Positions 21,401 to 27,661 of a stretch of DNA of 64,000 nt are shown in pieces. The stretch is from NCBI RefSeq assembly GCF_000003815.2, contig NC_049994.1, positions 15,569,419 through 15,633,418 of the forward strand, in the 5' to 3' direction. The position numbers and the translations under genes are program-made. Each line of letters starts with the position of its first letter. Positions within the stretch are counted from its first letter, which is position 1. Under the pieces are notes generated by a model. It was not told where the DNA came from and did no database searches. It saw only the letters and a list, made by a program, of their open reading frames with translations. The stretch comes from Branchiostoma floridae (lineage: Eukaryota > Chordata > Leptocardii > Amphioxiformes > Branchiostomatidae).

Positions 21401-24213
21401 ACTAGTTAAAAATTAGCGTAGTGGCCCTTATTTTAGCGTAGGGGTCACAAATTTTAGCGTAGTGGCCCACTACACTAAAATGCACTAGCTAGAACCCTGT
21501 ATAGTGCTGGAGAGAGCCTTTTGTTGTTTGGCAATATTTAACATACCTATTGACAATGGAGGGATCTTACAAAATAGAAGGATCTGTCCAAACATATTGT
21601 TACTGTCAGACAGGAGCTCTGTAGAAAAACTGTTTTGTTGTCCCCCCTCCATGTAAAATAGAAGAATTTCTGCACCCAACTACAAGTCAATCTTATTTAT
21701 CAACACCATTATGCTTGTATAAATAAATTATGGATAGTATAGCTTTTCCAAATGAACAATTCAGGAGTGACATGAAGGAATATGTGAATGCAAGAATGTT
21801 AGAGTGAAATGGTGAAATTGTTTTAGGTAAAAGACAAGTCTTTCGTGATGAAAAATATTGTCATTTTGGTTTTATTGTCCCAAGAGACAGAAAGTGGCAG
21901 GTGTGAGAAAGTGTGATAACAACCATTTAATAAATCCCTGGGCAAAACTTCGAAATATGTGTATTTTCTTCCTCCAATTTCATGTTGTTTGAATGTACAA
22001 ATGTGATGTATAATTATCTTTCTATATCATGTATACTACCTTTGTTCTATTTTGTTGAATTTATTTTCTTTTTTATTCACGTGTACATAAGACTATCTTT
22101 TATTTTGTTTTGATAAATGTTTACATAATGTTGTCTATGAAATAACAATCCCCTAACTATTAGTGAAAGTTATGCTTTTTAGTTGGGCAGTGTAAAATTT
22201 ACAAATGTCAACACGCCCAACCTTAAGAAAACCTTTAAGAAAACCTTAAGATTTCAATCGACTTTTGAAAAAAAATCAACAGTGACATTTCAACTTTAAG
22301 ATACATTTTTCCCCAAATAGCATATCTATTATGTAAACATGTAAGATAAATAGCTAAACATCAAATTCTACGTTCCGGGTCACGTAACTGACCAAATTAC
22401 ATCAGCAACACATAAAACTGTAATCTAGCTGATGGAATTCTTTAATGTACAATATTGTCACCTTAACAGAAATCGATATTCATGGGTTTGTTAATAATGT
22501 TATTTCAAATCAAATATTGGATATCGATGTACCGTTAGTTGACCTTTATCCATAGGGTAACCTATATCAGTTGTACATGTATATAAAAATAGAGTATTTG
22601 GGGATCGTTAAGTCGATGGAAGGTAGTTTCACATTGCAATATCTTGAAAGTTTTAACATTTGAAACCCACGTTGTTGGAAATCTCTTAATACCCATTTTT
22701 TTTCAAAACAACGAATCTAGGTTACCCCACGAATAAAGGTGAATTAGCATTTCCTATATAGATTTAGAGCTGACAGAAAACTATCCTTTGCTTGGGACGA
22801 TTCCTGACACTAATCGAGGCCAGTTTCCCTTTCTGACTGATTGAAGTTGACAAACACAAACAAATTGTTGGAACCATGTTTGCCGATACCCGGGGGATAC
22901 AAAAATATTTGTCACCTCAGTATACAAACCAATTCACAGCAATATTCACGGCACCTCTTCATCGAACTGTGCTAGAAAAATACATTACGGGAATCCCTGA
23001 AGATTCATAGATTGCTTTATCTGATAATAGAGTTCAATTCGGGGGTGTAAAACCTAACAACGCTTGTCACAATTCCCAAGCCTTCTCCGTCAAAATTGTT
23101 GACCAAAACGTTTACATTTGACAGAAATAAACACGCAAACTACAGGGCAAACTTCGCACGTACGCTGGAGACAATTCCGTCAGCAAACGTGGCCGACTGA
23201 GTCAGCGGGTAGGGGATGATGCATCCCGCATAATGTTGGTGAATCAGATAGGCCGGCCACGGTCGAAATTAGTTTTCGGAGTTGGCTGCACATGGTAGAT
23301 TTGCACACACTTCTGGCCGATATTGCGACGTGCCGCTATTTTCTGTAATAGTTGCCGAGAATCATAAACGTTCGTCTAGCTAGTAGAGCCCTTTGACAGA
23401 TGAAACCATTTCATACGGCACATCAAAAACACCCCTAGTCATGTATATCATGGAGATAACGTTAGTATCGGAATATGTCCAGCATCCAATGATACAGAAA
23501 TTGTTCAAAATTTTATGTGTGTAAGAAACAGCTCGCAAAGGTCTCTATTATTTATTGATTACTTGATAATGACTTAGATCATGTCGGTTAAATGCACTGC
23601 GTGCACTTTAAAAAAAAATGGAGGACGTACATTCTCAAACGTCAGCTATTTCAAATTATTTCAAAGTATAGGACTGCACAGAATGAAAATATAGACGAAA
23701 CCACCTTTGCTGCTACCTGGTTTGTCATTAATGAAAGCAGCCTAGTTTAAATTCAAGGCCGTGGAGTTGCCATACATCCATTTTAAATGAAAGGACTCCA
23801 TAACAAAAGGACCCTAGCCACAAGGCACAAACCTCCCTGTTCTCATTACCAAAGCAATGAGCCGGAAAATCTTCCTTGCTTTCATCGCCAAGAAACATGA
23901 GATTCCAGAAACCAGATTTAACCCAGAAATGTGAATTCCACCTCTCCTCAGTCTGAATTTTCCTCGGTTTCTCTGAAAGACTTCCCAACGTTATGCTACT
24001 GGGTAAACAACACATTTGAAACAGTATCCTGCAGTTAACTAATGTGGGTTAATTGAGCATAAGAACCAACCAACGGCTTTTTGTAAACAGTCTCCAGTCT
24101 GTGTACACCTTTAAGCTTCTGTCCTAACGATTCACAAGAAGAAGCGACAGATTCGTCTTACCGTCTGCCTCATTTTGCTCAGCCAGATCGCTGCTGCTTG
24201 CCGTCTCACTCAT
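4717..24213 (-). CDS. AGAP: AGAP1/AGAP3-like gene, 5' part (seven coding exons)
   Basis: AGAP proteins are GTPase-activating proteins for Arf GTPases that act at endosomal and Golgi membranes. They combine a GTPase-like domain, a split PH domain, an Arf-GAP zinc finger and ankyrin repeats. Seven exons on the minus strand (24162-24213, 12745-12803, 12321-12408, 10656-10741, 9981-10122, 6938-7072, 4717-5015) join with matching phases into 287 codons without a stop. Landmarks are the P-loop GTLQSGKS (residues 41-48), a DEGG G3-like motif (87-90), LVGTQDAI in place of a classical NKxD, and CATYGLNV (174-181). The Ser/Pro-rich linker ends in the family's signature basic segment [12 protein letters not shown]. 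The PH, Arf-GAP and ankyrin exons must lie past the left edge. AANYRNT-like wording in exon 5 ([11 protein letters not shown]) is closest to AGAP3. Which vertebrate paralogue it corresponds to cannot be decided here. Introns run from 336 bp to 11.4 kb. Confidence 0.93.
5092..5139 (-). pseudogene. 48-nt copy of the start of AGAP exon 7 with intact splice sites
   Basis: On the minus strand the copy reads [15 protein letters not shown], identical to the start of exon 7 except for R to W. It is preceded by a usable acceptor (CATCTTCTAG) and followed by a GTGAGA donor. It is exactly 48 nt, so inclusion between exons 6 and 7 would add 16 residues without a frameshift. It may be an alternative mini-exon or merely duplication debris. 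No transcript evidence is available. Confidence 0.6.
5394..5426 (-). pseudogene. Third, decayed copy of the start of AGAP exon 7
   Basis: The minus strand reads CTTCTCAGAAGATTG then TAGCATTCTGGTACACC, clearly the same segment. The acceptor AG has become AC and similarity ends after ACACC. Flanking intron text (CAATTTAGCACAAA; TTACTGACATT with GTATGA) also recurs near copies 2 and 3, so whole intron-plus-exon units were duplicated. Confidence 0.7.
5427..6332. other. Part of AGAP intron 6, nothing recognised
   Basis: Between the decayed exon-7 copy and the TG-rich repeat I saw no exon or element. Open frames are short and domain-free. Confidence 0.45.
6333..6690. repeat. CTTCGCCAAGAAGG-type repeat with TG microsatellite
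   Basis: CCTTCACCAAGAAGG followed by a TG tract (6384-6440) recurs as CCTTCGCCAAGAAAG plus TG/TCTG tract (6496-6536). It is followed by conserved-looking text (TTTGATACTTGGTATGTGG, AAGTCTTGATCAGACA). This looks like a dispersed non-coding repeat unit. The Val-Cys repeats in predicted frames are microsatellite artefacts. Confidence 0.6.
6938..7072 (-). CDS. AGAP: AGAP exon 6: C-terminal half of GTPase-like domain
   Basis: The acceptor is CCCTCCGTAG and the donor is CAAGATG|GTGGGT. The exon is 135 nt, phase 1 to phase 1. After the split Asp codon it encodes [17 protein letters not shown], then [18 protein letters not shown] and LNVDRVFQD. In AGAPs, TQDAI (split with exon 5) takes the place of the G4 NKxD motif, and CATYG lies where small GTPases have G5. 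Every residue block has a direct counterpart in vertebrate AGAP1/3. The first ~30 nt of this exon recur in the upstream intron. Confidence 0.95.
7147..7233. mobile_element. Short foldback element (GTTACTCAAGCAACT)
   Basis: Inverted arms ATGCCAAATAGCAG with TTACTCAAGCAACT, and AGTTGCTTGAGTACCTGC with TTTTTGGCAT, bracket a ~30 nt core. It lies in intron 5 just upstream of exon 6 and abuts the family A element that follows. Confidence 0.7.
7234..7450. mobile_element. Foldback MITE, family A, full length
   Basis: Terminal repeats TAACGTTTGTTCACC and GGTGAACTAGCGTTA are complete, with the internal GGGGTAACCCATATG and GGATATAGGTTACCCC arms. It sits in AGAP intron 5, inside the tandemly duplicated zone. 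Confidence 0.85.
7877..7909 (-). pseudogene. Copy of AGAP exon 6 start, acceptor intact
   Basis: The minus strand reads CTTTCATAG|ATGCCATTACTCCG and translates as [13 protein letters not shown] before a TAA stop. The exon 6 original is [13 protein letters not shown]. The acceptor AG and pyrimidine tract are kept. Use of this site would truncate the protein unless a later donor rescued it. Confidence 0.7.
8284..8310 (-). pseudogene. Second copy of AGAP exon 6 start, decayed
   Basis: The minus strand reads AGCTGTAG|ATGCTATCAACC and CCTGCACCATAG. The acceptor AG survives but the reading frame stops within nine codons. Confidence 0.65.
8864..9756 (-). repeat. Tandem array derived from the AGAP exon 5 donor edge
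   Basis: About a dozen or more degenerate units carry, in plus orientation, CTTACCTTG-YRTCCCCACCATCTT followed by AAGATATCTTGAGACATAATTG-like text. The real exon 5 edge reads CTTACCTTGCGTCCCCACC, so the units look like expanded copies of the exon end plus donor. Perfect CTTACC (minus-strand G|GTAAG) survives at 8870, 8970, 9104, 9475, 9620, 9673 and 9713. The best matches to the exon are at 9104 (CTTACCTGTGTCCCCACC) and 9620 (CTTACCTTGTGTCCCCA). Unit lengths are irregular. Confidence 0.75.
9757..9968. mobile_element. MITE family C (TACTGTAAATGCAG ends), beside the exon 5 donor
   Basis: Terminal inverted repeats TACTGTAAATGCAGAAA and GCATTTACAGTA flank a core with repeated CCACCGCGAA / TTCGCGGTGG inverted motifs. 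A TA target duplication fits a Tc1/mariner-type element. It lies between the exon 5 donor and the donor-edge array, ending 12 bases from the exon. Relatives: 26381, 28897, 29748 and 50516. Confidence 0.85.
9981..10122 (-). CDS. AGAP: AGAP exon 5: core of GTPase-like domain
   Basis: The acceptor is TCTCACTGCAG and the donor is CGCAAG|GTAAGG. The exon is 142 nt, entered in phase 0 and left in phase 1. It encodes [32 protein letters not shown] and [15 protein letters not shown], the hydrophobic beta strands and helix of the Ras-like fold, ending at the G4-equivalent TQ. Both edges of this exon have been amplified into the neighbouring introns: acceptor side at 10149-10312, donor side at 8864-9756. 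Confidence 0.95.
10149..10312 (-). pseudogene. Three tandem copies of the AGAP exon 5 acceptor edge
   Basis: Following the real edge (10089-10135), the plus strand repeats ACAAATATTACAGC..CCCATTCTGAGAACTGCAG-like text at about 10149-10192, 10207-10252 and 10269-10312, a period near 60 bp. On the minus strand the middle copy reads CTCGCTGCAG|TTCTCAGAATGG, encoding [13 protein letters not shown] then a stop. The first copy stops after three codons. The last copy has lost its AG. Confidence 0.8.
10313..10655. other. Rest of AGAP intron 4, nothing recognised
   Basis: No repeat family or exon was recognised in this AT-rich piece between the exon 5 edge copies and exon 4. Confidence 0.45.
10656..10741 (-). 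CDS. AGAP: AGAP exon 4: switch region and G3-like motif
   Basis: The acceptor is TTTGTCTCCAG and the donor is CAACAG|GTGAGA. The exon is 86 nt, phase 1 to phase 0. It encodes [17 protein letters not shown] then [16 protein letters not shown] corresponds to the DxxG (G3) motif, and RDEGGPPE is characteristic of AGAP1/3 GTPase-like domains. No edge copies were seen around this exon. Confidence 0.95.
10742..11510. repeat. AGAP intron 3, part with a LINE/SINE-like segment
   Basis: The segment 11030-11115 (TGTGTGGCCCAGGGCTACTG, AACAGAGATGGGCACC) is shared with 59930-59985 (TGTGTGGCCCAAGGACTAC, AAATGGAGATGGACACC), so it is an interspersed repeat, possibly a retroposon tail. The remainder is unrecognised. 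Confidence 0.5.
11519..11640 (+). repeat. Retroposon 3'-tail-like repeat, family D
   Basis: CAATAATGTTAATGACTGT, CATTGTCAAATGTATGTC and GCAATTAGCC..GGGCATGAACTTGCAAATAA match 53768-53865. The terminal GCAATTAGCCTTTGGGCATG..TTTGCAAATAAA also ends the repeats at 31101-31275 and 38996-39190. The conserved end and AATAAA-like finish suggest a non-LTR element 3' end. Confidence 0.6.
11725..11960 (+). mobile_element. tRNA-derived SINE
   Basis: The head (about 11732-11804) carries a Pol III A box (TAGTCCAGTAG, 11741) and a B box (GTTCGATTC, 11786) at tRNA-like spacing. The intervening GCCCTGCCTCTGCAACTAG resembles an anticodon arm. A non-tRNA body follows (CAGGAAATGGTTGCAGTCC, CCTTATTGGTCCACTG). 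The head does not fold into a clean cloverleaf, so it is a SINE and not a functional tRNA. It lies antisense to AGAP in intron 3. Confidence 0.7.
12066..12151 (-). repeat. ~90 bp GC-rich repeat, family E
   Basis: The minus strand reads CTGTGTAACACAAACTCTG, GGGGCTGTAACTGGCCGG, CGGATGTTTGGCGGGCTGC and TATAAGCGAGATTTAATCA. The same series is found at 44081-44163 and 53609-53697 on the plus strand. Class unknown. Confidence 0.65.
12152..12283. mobile_element. Mariner/Tigger-type MITE
   Basis: Terminal inverted repeats CAGTAGAAGCC..AATTGC and GCAATTAAGCGGCTTCTACTG are flanked by TA on both sides. At 132 bp it has no coding capacity. It lies in intron 3, 37 bp from the exon 3 donor, and interrupts the end of the family E repeat. 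Confidence 0.8.
12321..12408 (-). CDS. AGAP: AGAP exon 3: P-loop
   Basis: The acceptor is TGTCCTGTCCATAG and the donor is CCGGAAG|GTCAGT. The exon is 88 nt, phase 0 to phase 1. It encodes [11 protein letters not shown] then [26 protein letters not shown] is a canonical Walker A/P-loop for nucleotide binding. HRYLTGSY with the following acidic stretch matches the AGAP switch I region. A nearer AG (TTACAG) inside the P-loop codons would lose the glycine and is not the right acceptor. Confidence 0.95.
12745..12803 (-). CDS. AGAP: AGAP exon 2: conserved N-terminal strand
   Basis: The acceptor is TGTTTGTGCAG and the donor is AGACTG|GTGGGT. The exon is 59 nt, phase 1 to phase 0. With the preceding G it encodes [29 protein letters not shown] and the following PELRL/PELKV beta strand are diagnostic for the family. 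GTGGGT is chosen as donor over the following GGTAAC because only the former joins exon 3 in frame. Confidence 0.95.
12858..13179. mobile_element. Foldback element family F (CAGGGTTGAACAAG ends)
   Basis: The ends CAGGGTTGAACAAGTTTTC and GGACTTGTTCATCCCTG are inverted repeats. Nested internal copies of CACTTGTCC/CGGGCAAGT extend the symmetry. A related copy in opposite orientation is at 37471-37795. CAGGG termini suggest hAT-like mobilisation, but the flanking duplications are not clean. It sits 55 bp upstream of exon 2 in intron 1. Confidence 0.7.
13180..14184. other. AGAP intron 1, unrecognised part
   Basis: A short minus-strand frame near 13273-13350 reads [16 protein letters not shown], faintly like the C-terminal tail of some reverse-transcriptase ORFs, but too short to call. 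A TCAATCAATCAATCAA tract lies near 13258. Otherwise nothing is seen. Confidence 0.4.
14185..14262. repeat. (TCAC)n microsatellite
   Basis: About 19 uninterrupted TCAC units. The Ser-Leu-Thr-His frame through it is an artefact. Confidence 0.97.
14263..15539. repeat. AGAP intron 1: family B copy and a two-unit tandem repeat
   Basis: 14633-14850 matches family B (CATGTTGTTAATTTTCG, ACAACAAGCAAATTTCC, GATCCTGGAGACAGCCC). 15195-15470 is a direct repeat of two ~160 bp units sharing GCAATTCCTCATGC, ATTAATGGAGGGTTTC, TCTATCTCAAGGATGAG and CAACAGCTTGTAC. Confidence 0.65.
15540..15634. mobile_element. Short hairpin element (GAGTCCAGCCTTGTT)
   Basis: Arms TCTGGAGTCCAGCCTTGTTC + TAAGTCCACTCC and GGAGTGGACTAAAGC + AACAAGGCTGGACTCTAG enclose a ~30 nt loop. 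It has the shape of a minimal MITE. Confidence 0.75.
15635..17580. other. AGAP intron 1, nothing recognised
   Basis: Roughly 1.9 kb of AT-rich sequence with no recognised element or exon. A partial duplication of AGTATT-GGGTCCAT / TACGTATTGAGCCCAT motifs around 15930-15970 is the only local structure noticed. Confidence 0.4.
17581..18070. repeat. Degenerate ~150 bp tandem repeat, three units
   Basis: Units begin CTGACCACCCCTGTTACACAG (17609), TTGACCACCCCTGTTACACAG (17752) and CTGACCTCACCTGCTACACAG (17911). Each continues with TTCCTGTACATT-like, GGGATATCCTATT-like and CACATGAGACCATAA-like text. Confidence 0.75.
18071..21160. other. AGAP intron 1, largely unrecognised
   Basis: About 3 kb with no recognised exon. 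A small hairpin lies at 19421-19456 (TTTGCTTGCTAAAC / GGTTAGCAAGCAAAA) and a (TAGG)n tract near 20141. Open frames are short and domain-free. Confidence 0.4.
21162..21499. mobile_element. hAT-like MITE, family G (CAGGGTTCTAGCCAG ends)
   Basis: The ends CAGGGTTCTAGCCAGG and CTAGCTAGAACCCTG are inverted repeats, and internal TTTTAGCGTAGTGG repeats flank a non-coding core. Copies at 40732, 44679 and 47322 have clear 8 bp duplications, which assigns the family to hAT. The duplication here is eroded. Confidence 0.75.
21500..22528. other. AGAP intron 1, nothing recognised
   Basis: AT-rich sequence with no recognised element or exon. Confidence 0.4.
22529..22752. mobile_element. Foldback MITE, family A, full length
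   Basis: Arms TTAGTTGACCTTTATCC with GGGTAACCTATATCAG, and GGTTACCCCACGAATAAAGG with GAATTAGCATT, bracket the usual palindromic core (GGGGATCGTTAAGTCG). Confidence 0.85.
22753..24161. other. Start of AGAP intron 1, promoter-proximal
   Basis: 23100-23400 is richer in CG than the rest of the intron. It contains CTGAGTCAGC (23197-23206), a good match to the core of a Maf/NF-E2 site. This could be a promoter-proximal regulatory segment (inference). No exon was recognised. Confidence 0.4.
24162..24213 (-). CDS. AGAP: AGAP exon 1: start codon and short N-terminus
   Basis: ATG at 24213 opens [17 protein letters not shown] and the exon ends GACG|GTAAGA in phase 1. This joins the AT at the start of exon 2 to make a second Asp. 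The fit of phase, strand and distance is the main evidence. An in-frame TAG lies upstream with no intervening ATG, so this is the first start in its frame. Long vertebrate AGAP1/3 isoforms carry a ~55-residue coiled segment in this position, which is absent here. This is therefore either a short isoform promoter or the ancestral arrangement. Confidence 0.75.
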
Positions 24214-24430
24214 TCTAGCAGCAGTCCAGTTTCTAGAACGTCTTAGAAAAATAAGGAACGGGGAGAGGCTAGCTTCTTGAGGGAGATCCTAGCCGAGCTG
24301 CAGAGCGGACCCCCACCTATCCATGCAGTCGGCTGAGGGGAGTGTGGGATGGGGTCAAGCGTGTGGTTTGTGATTACCCATTGATTGGTTGTGGGGCTGT
24401 TTACATGCAAGACCTGCCGACAGATGACTT
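24214..24430 (-). promoter_or_regulatory. Probable AGAP 5' UTR and proximal promoter
   Basis: This is the sequence immediately upstream of exon 1 in gene orientation. It holds an inverted CCAAT box (ATTGG at 24384, minus-strand CCAAT) about 170 bp from the start codon and a RUNX-like ACCACA on the minus strand near 24363. No TATA box stands out. The transcription start is not determinable from sequence. Confidence 0.45.
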
Positions 24431-25192
24431 GCTACAGGCCCAGTGTGAGGGCATAAGAGGGGTTTCCTGATCAATCAAATCCCTAAATAACACCACCAAA
24501 ATTACATGCCGTACGCCAAATTTTCATACGTCCTTCCTTGCAAAACTTTCACCTTAAAATCAAACAAAATAGCTCTTCCTATGAGTAAATAACTGTACAG
24601 AAAGATGGACTACAATAACCTCCATACACAGCCTCTGACAATGAAGTATAAATGAGACAGAACCAAGCAGCATATTGGCAAAGGATGATTCATACTGACG
24701 TGGGGAGAGAAACGTGCGGATGATAGCACGGCTGCGAAGGATAATTGCGGTGCGAGAGACGCAGCGGACTATTTGCGACCCAGCGGTTTACGATTGTGAT
24801 GTAAATGAGAGGGGATACAGAAATAGGGGCAGAAATCCATTATCTACAAACACACAGACTGGAGCCGTGTGTACATATGGCCTAGGAAAAAAAATGTTGT
24901 GTTTCGTGTTTCCTTCCCTTCCCTAGAAAAACCTGCCAACCCTAGACTTTTTTGGGTAGGCAGTGGAGTCACATAGCTTCCACTTGGAATTTTTATTCAG
25001 CCTTCTTCCCATTGAAGTAAAAACACTGCTTGTCCTATCTAATGAAGGATAAATGTGTCCTTAAAATTAAAGTTTGACATTGAAAGACAAGTGTCCTCAT
25101 GCATTTCAGGTTACTTTGTTCAACTCTATTGTAATATGTCTCACTAGAGTTTTGGCCAGCCCCCCCAAAAAATTACAAGAAATCTAAAAGAC
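24431..25192. other. Upstream flank, nothing firm
   Basis: The segment CTACAAACACACAGACTGG + AGCCGTGTGTACATA (about 24842-24877) recurs as CTACATACACCCAGACTGG + AGCCATGAGTACATA at about 25511-25546. The pair brackets the 5S-derived SINE as direct repeats of an unidentified element. Confidence 0.4.
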
Positions 25193-25457
25193 AATAATAA
25201 TAATATTGGGTGTATTTTGCAGCCAGTAGGTACCCAAAGTGTGGGTAATGAGGCTGTTTAACGTGGTCGAGGCACCTCCTCGAGCACGGGACCCCCGTTT
25301 TACGTCCCTCCCGGAAGACAATTTCGTGGAAAGCTTCATGAGGCTACAGCAATCCGGTCGTCCTTGGTTGGTCCCCCATTCAAGTACTGTCCGGACCGTG
25401 CGTTGCTTAACTTCCGAGATCGAGGGATCGGGTGTACCAACGTGCCACGGGGCCTCT
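25193..25457 (-). mobile_element. 5S-rRNA-derived SINE (SINE3 type), full length
   Basis: On the minus strand the head reads CGATCTCGGAAGTTAAGCAA, GTACTTGAATGGGGGACCAA and ATTGCTGTAGCCT. These are recognisable 5S rRNA blocks (GATCTCGGAAGCTAAGCA, ACTTGGATGGGAGACC, TGCTGTAGGC) in the right order and spacing, including the internal promoter region. A non-5S body follows (GGGAGGGACGTAAAACGG, TGCTCGAGGAGGTGCC, GGTACCTACTGGCTGC) and it ends in an AT-rich TTATTATTATTGT tail. A second full copy is at 36117-36376. The 126-codon frame here is a by-product. Confidence 0.85.
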
Positions 25458-26380
25458 AATTTTTTTCTGGACCAAAACAGGAAACACAGCATTTCTTTTC
25501 CTAGGCCTTTATCTACATACACCCAGACTGGAGCCATGAGTACATAAACAGTTCTGCCAACCAAAACACTCGCCTCTCAAGAGGGTGTCAGAGAACTGGT
25601 ACACAACATTTCTGTTACACATGGCCCACTTATAGCGTTTGTGTTTCTTGTCGACAGAGCAGAGATATGGTTCAATACAAAATATACAACATAGATGTTT
25701 ATCACCATTTCAATATACACAAAACATTATATTTATAGCATACTAATTGATATGTATCAGAAATAACCCATAATCACTTTTATGTTCATAAATATTTGCT
25801 GACAGTCATATTCTGCTTAAACGACATGCACTACTTCATGATATTCACCTTGATTTTCAGCTAATTAATATGAGTTACTTACACAAGTCTAGGTTGGCAT
25901 GCATGTGCAAAAATACCACAAGAAGATAAAGCACAAGCATACTTTTGTCACTACCTGTCTTGTCATTTCAGCCAGACAGAAAGCTATAACCTAACCACTT
26001 GGGATGCAGCCAGGACTGCAACATTCCTTGCTAAAGGCTTTATTCAAGTTAAAGTGTACAGGAACATGTACAAAAGCATGTACCACAAGTATCAAGGGAA
26101 TTTCAAACTTATGATCCAATGTGGTCATTCTTTTCAAATCTTAGGATAAAATGGGATAAATCTAAGTCATCACATTCAACACGCCAAGCAACAATTTTGC
26201 AAATTACAGCGTAATCATTATTATTGATAGTAGACTAGTCATTGGCAGGGAAGGTTGCAGAAGTTGTATTTAGTGAAAATAAGACTGCCAGTTCTTGTTC
26301 ATTTGACACAGAAAAGTTCCTTGTTCCCTGAACAACAGATGGGACTACTAATTCCATACCACCAGATTCATCCTGTAAAC
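25458..26380. other. Non-coding stretch, nothing recognised
   Basis: Contains the second direct repeat noted beside the SINE (25511-25546). No other element or exon is recognised. Confidence 0.4.
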
Positions 26381-26588
26381 TACTGTAAATGGGAATTTAC
26401 CTTCATGGAAGCAGGAAAATGGAGTGTTAGCAGTGATCTTAAGTTTGCGGTAGTGCCATAGACTGTAGTCACATACTATAAATAGTATAATGGAAAAAAT
26501 GTTTGCGGTGGTTGTAAATTTGCGGTGAACTGGCCACCGCGAAAACCGCGAATGTACAACCACTGCAAACATTTCTGCATTTACAGTA
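26381..26588. mobile_element. MITE family C, diverged
   Basis: TACTGTAAATGGGAATT on the left and TTCTGCATTTACAGTA on the right, with GTTTGCGGTGG / CCACCGCGAAAACCGCG inside. Confidence 0.8.
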
Positions 26589-27167
26589 GCCCTGTCAGCT
26601 GGTTTTCTACTCCAGGAACAACAACACAGGACTGTTTCTCCCAGAGTTGTTGATATTACAGATCTAGCAGGGTTGTCTAGCTGCCAAAGAGTAAAAGACC
26701 CAGTTATTTGTTGACCTACCACAGTATATGCTTGTACTAACTTTTCAAAACTTCCCCTGTGATTAGCAAGTTCAAATGTTGGGGAAGATTAGGCTATGCT
26801 GCCAACTTTCTTTGGGAAGGTGAAATCCCTGTATAATTCCGGTCTCAATTGCATTTACAAGCAAAGAAAAATAAATATGCACAAGGCTCCTTTATGGAAA
26901 TATTAAAAGTAACACATATTTTACATTTTTGTCAATTATATACACCTGTACTGTCTCTTTTCACTTTCATATTATTTGTTTACCCAGGTTTTTTTTTAAA
27001 ACCTGTTTGTCAGTCAAGCCTGGGGTATTGTACAAACGCATGTCATTGTAAAACCAATGTACGTCAATATTCCTAATTTTCAAACAACATAAAAGGCTCT
27101 CCAAAAGGCCAGTAACAAAAAAACTTTTCCAAGACTGGTTGTGAGTCTATCTATTTTCCTAAACTAA
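26589..27167. other. Non-coding stretch, nothing recognised
   Basis: No element or exon recognised. It ends in the TAA that duplicates across the Harbinger-like element. Confidence 0.4.
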
Positions 27168-27395
27168 GGCGCGATCTACACACAGTTTTTCCCGATATCG
27201 GCGAGCCTACTACCTCTCGCCGACAGCTTTTTTTCAGCGTCTAGATGCAACTACTATATCGCCATTACTATATCGGGAAAATTTCTCCCGAATGGTCCGG
27301 ACCATTCGTAAGCCATCTAACGATACCTTACCGATACCTTAGCAGGGGTCCCCGACATGTTCCGCGCGCGTGTGGATGCTCCGCGAATTCGCGAA

Positions 27396-27466
27396 GCTCA
27401 TTAGCATATAACTACAGTTAACGCGGGCTCATTAGCATATAATATTTAATAGGGCGGGAGAGCAAG
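27396..27466 (+). promoter_or_regulatory. Internal promoter of the Harbinger-like element
   Basis: GCTCATTAGCATATAA occurs twice (27396 and 27427), 31 bp apart. Each contains TTAGCAT (octamer-like ATGCTAA on the other strand) running into a TATA-like AT stretch. GGGCGGG and a YY1-type AAGATGGCGG at the start codon follow. Confidence 0.5.
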
Positions 27467-27661
27467 ATGGCGGAGGGAAAAGCTGGGCGCTCCCGTTGCA
27501 CATGGAGCCATGCAGAAACCGCCTTTCTTATAAGTGTATGGTCGGAGGAGAAGATCCCAAAAGGACGCGGGATTCCTTGGTACACCCCGGTGTACAGGTC
27601 GTCTCTCCCTGTATCTCAATCGCCTCCTGCGCCCTACCCTTGCATGGCGTCTCATGTTTAA
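27467..27661 (+). pseudogene. Truncated Myb/SANT-like ORF in the transposon
   Basis: The first 30 codons, including TWSHAETAFLISVWSEEKI, resemble the first helix of the Myb/SANT-like DNA-binding domain carried by the accessory protein of Harbinger transposons. After codon ~30 the sequence becomes Pro/Ser-rich and unrelated, so only the domain's start survives. The ORF closes after 64 codons. The domain call is from motif memory and needs a profile search. Confidence 0.5.

Noticed and set aside
25184-25564. 126-codon minus-strand open frame
   Set aside because: It coincides with the 5S-derived SINE, and related frames recur in the second copy because the DNA is shared.
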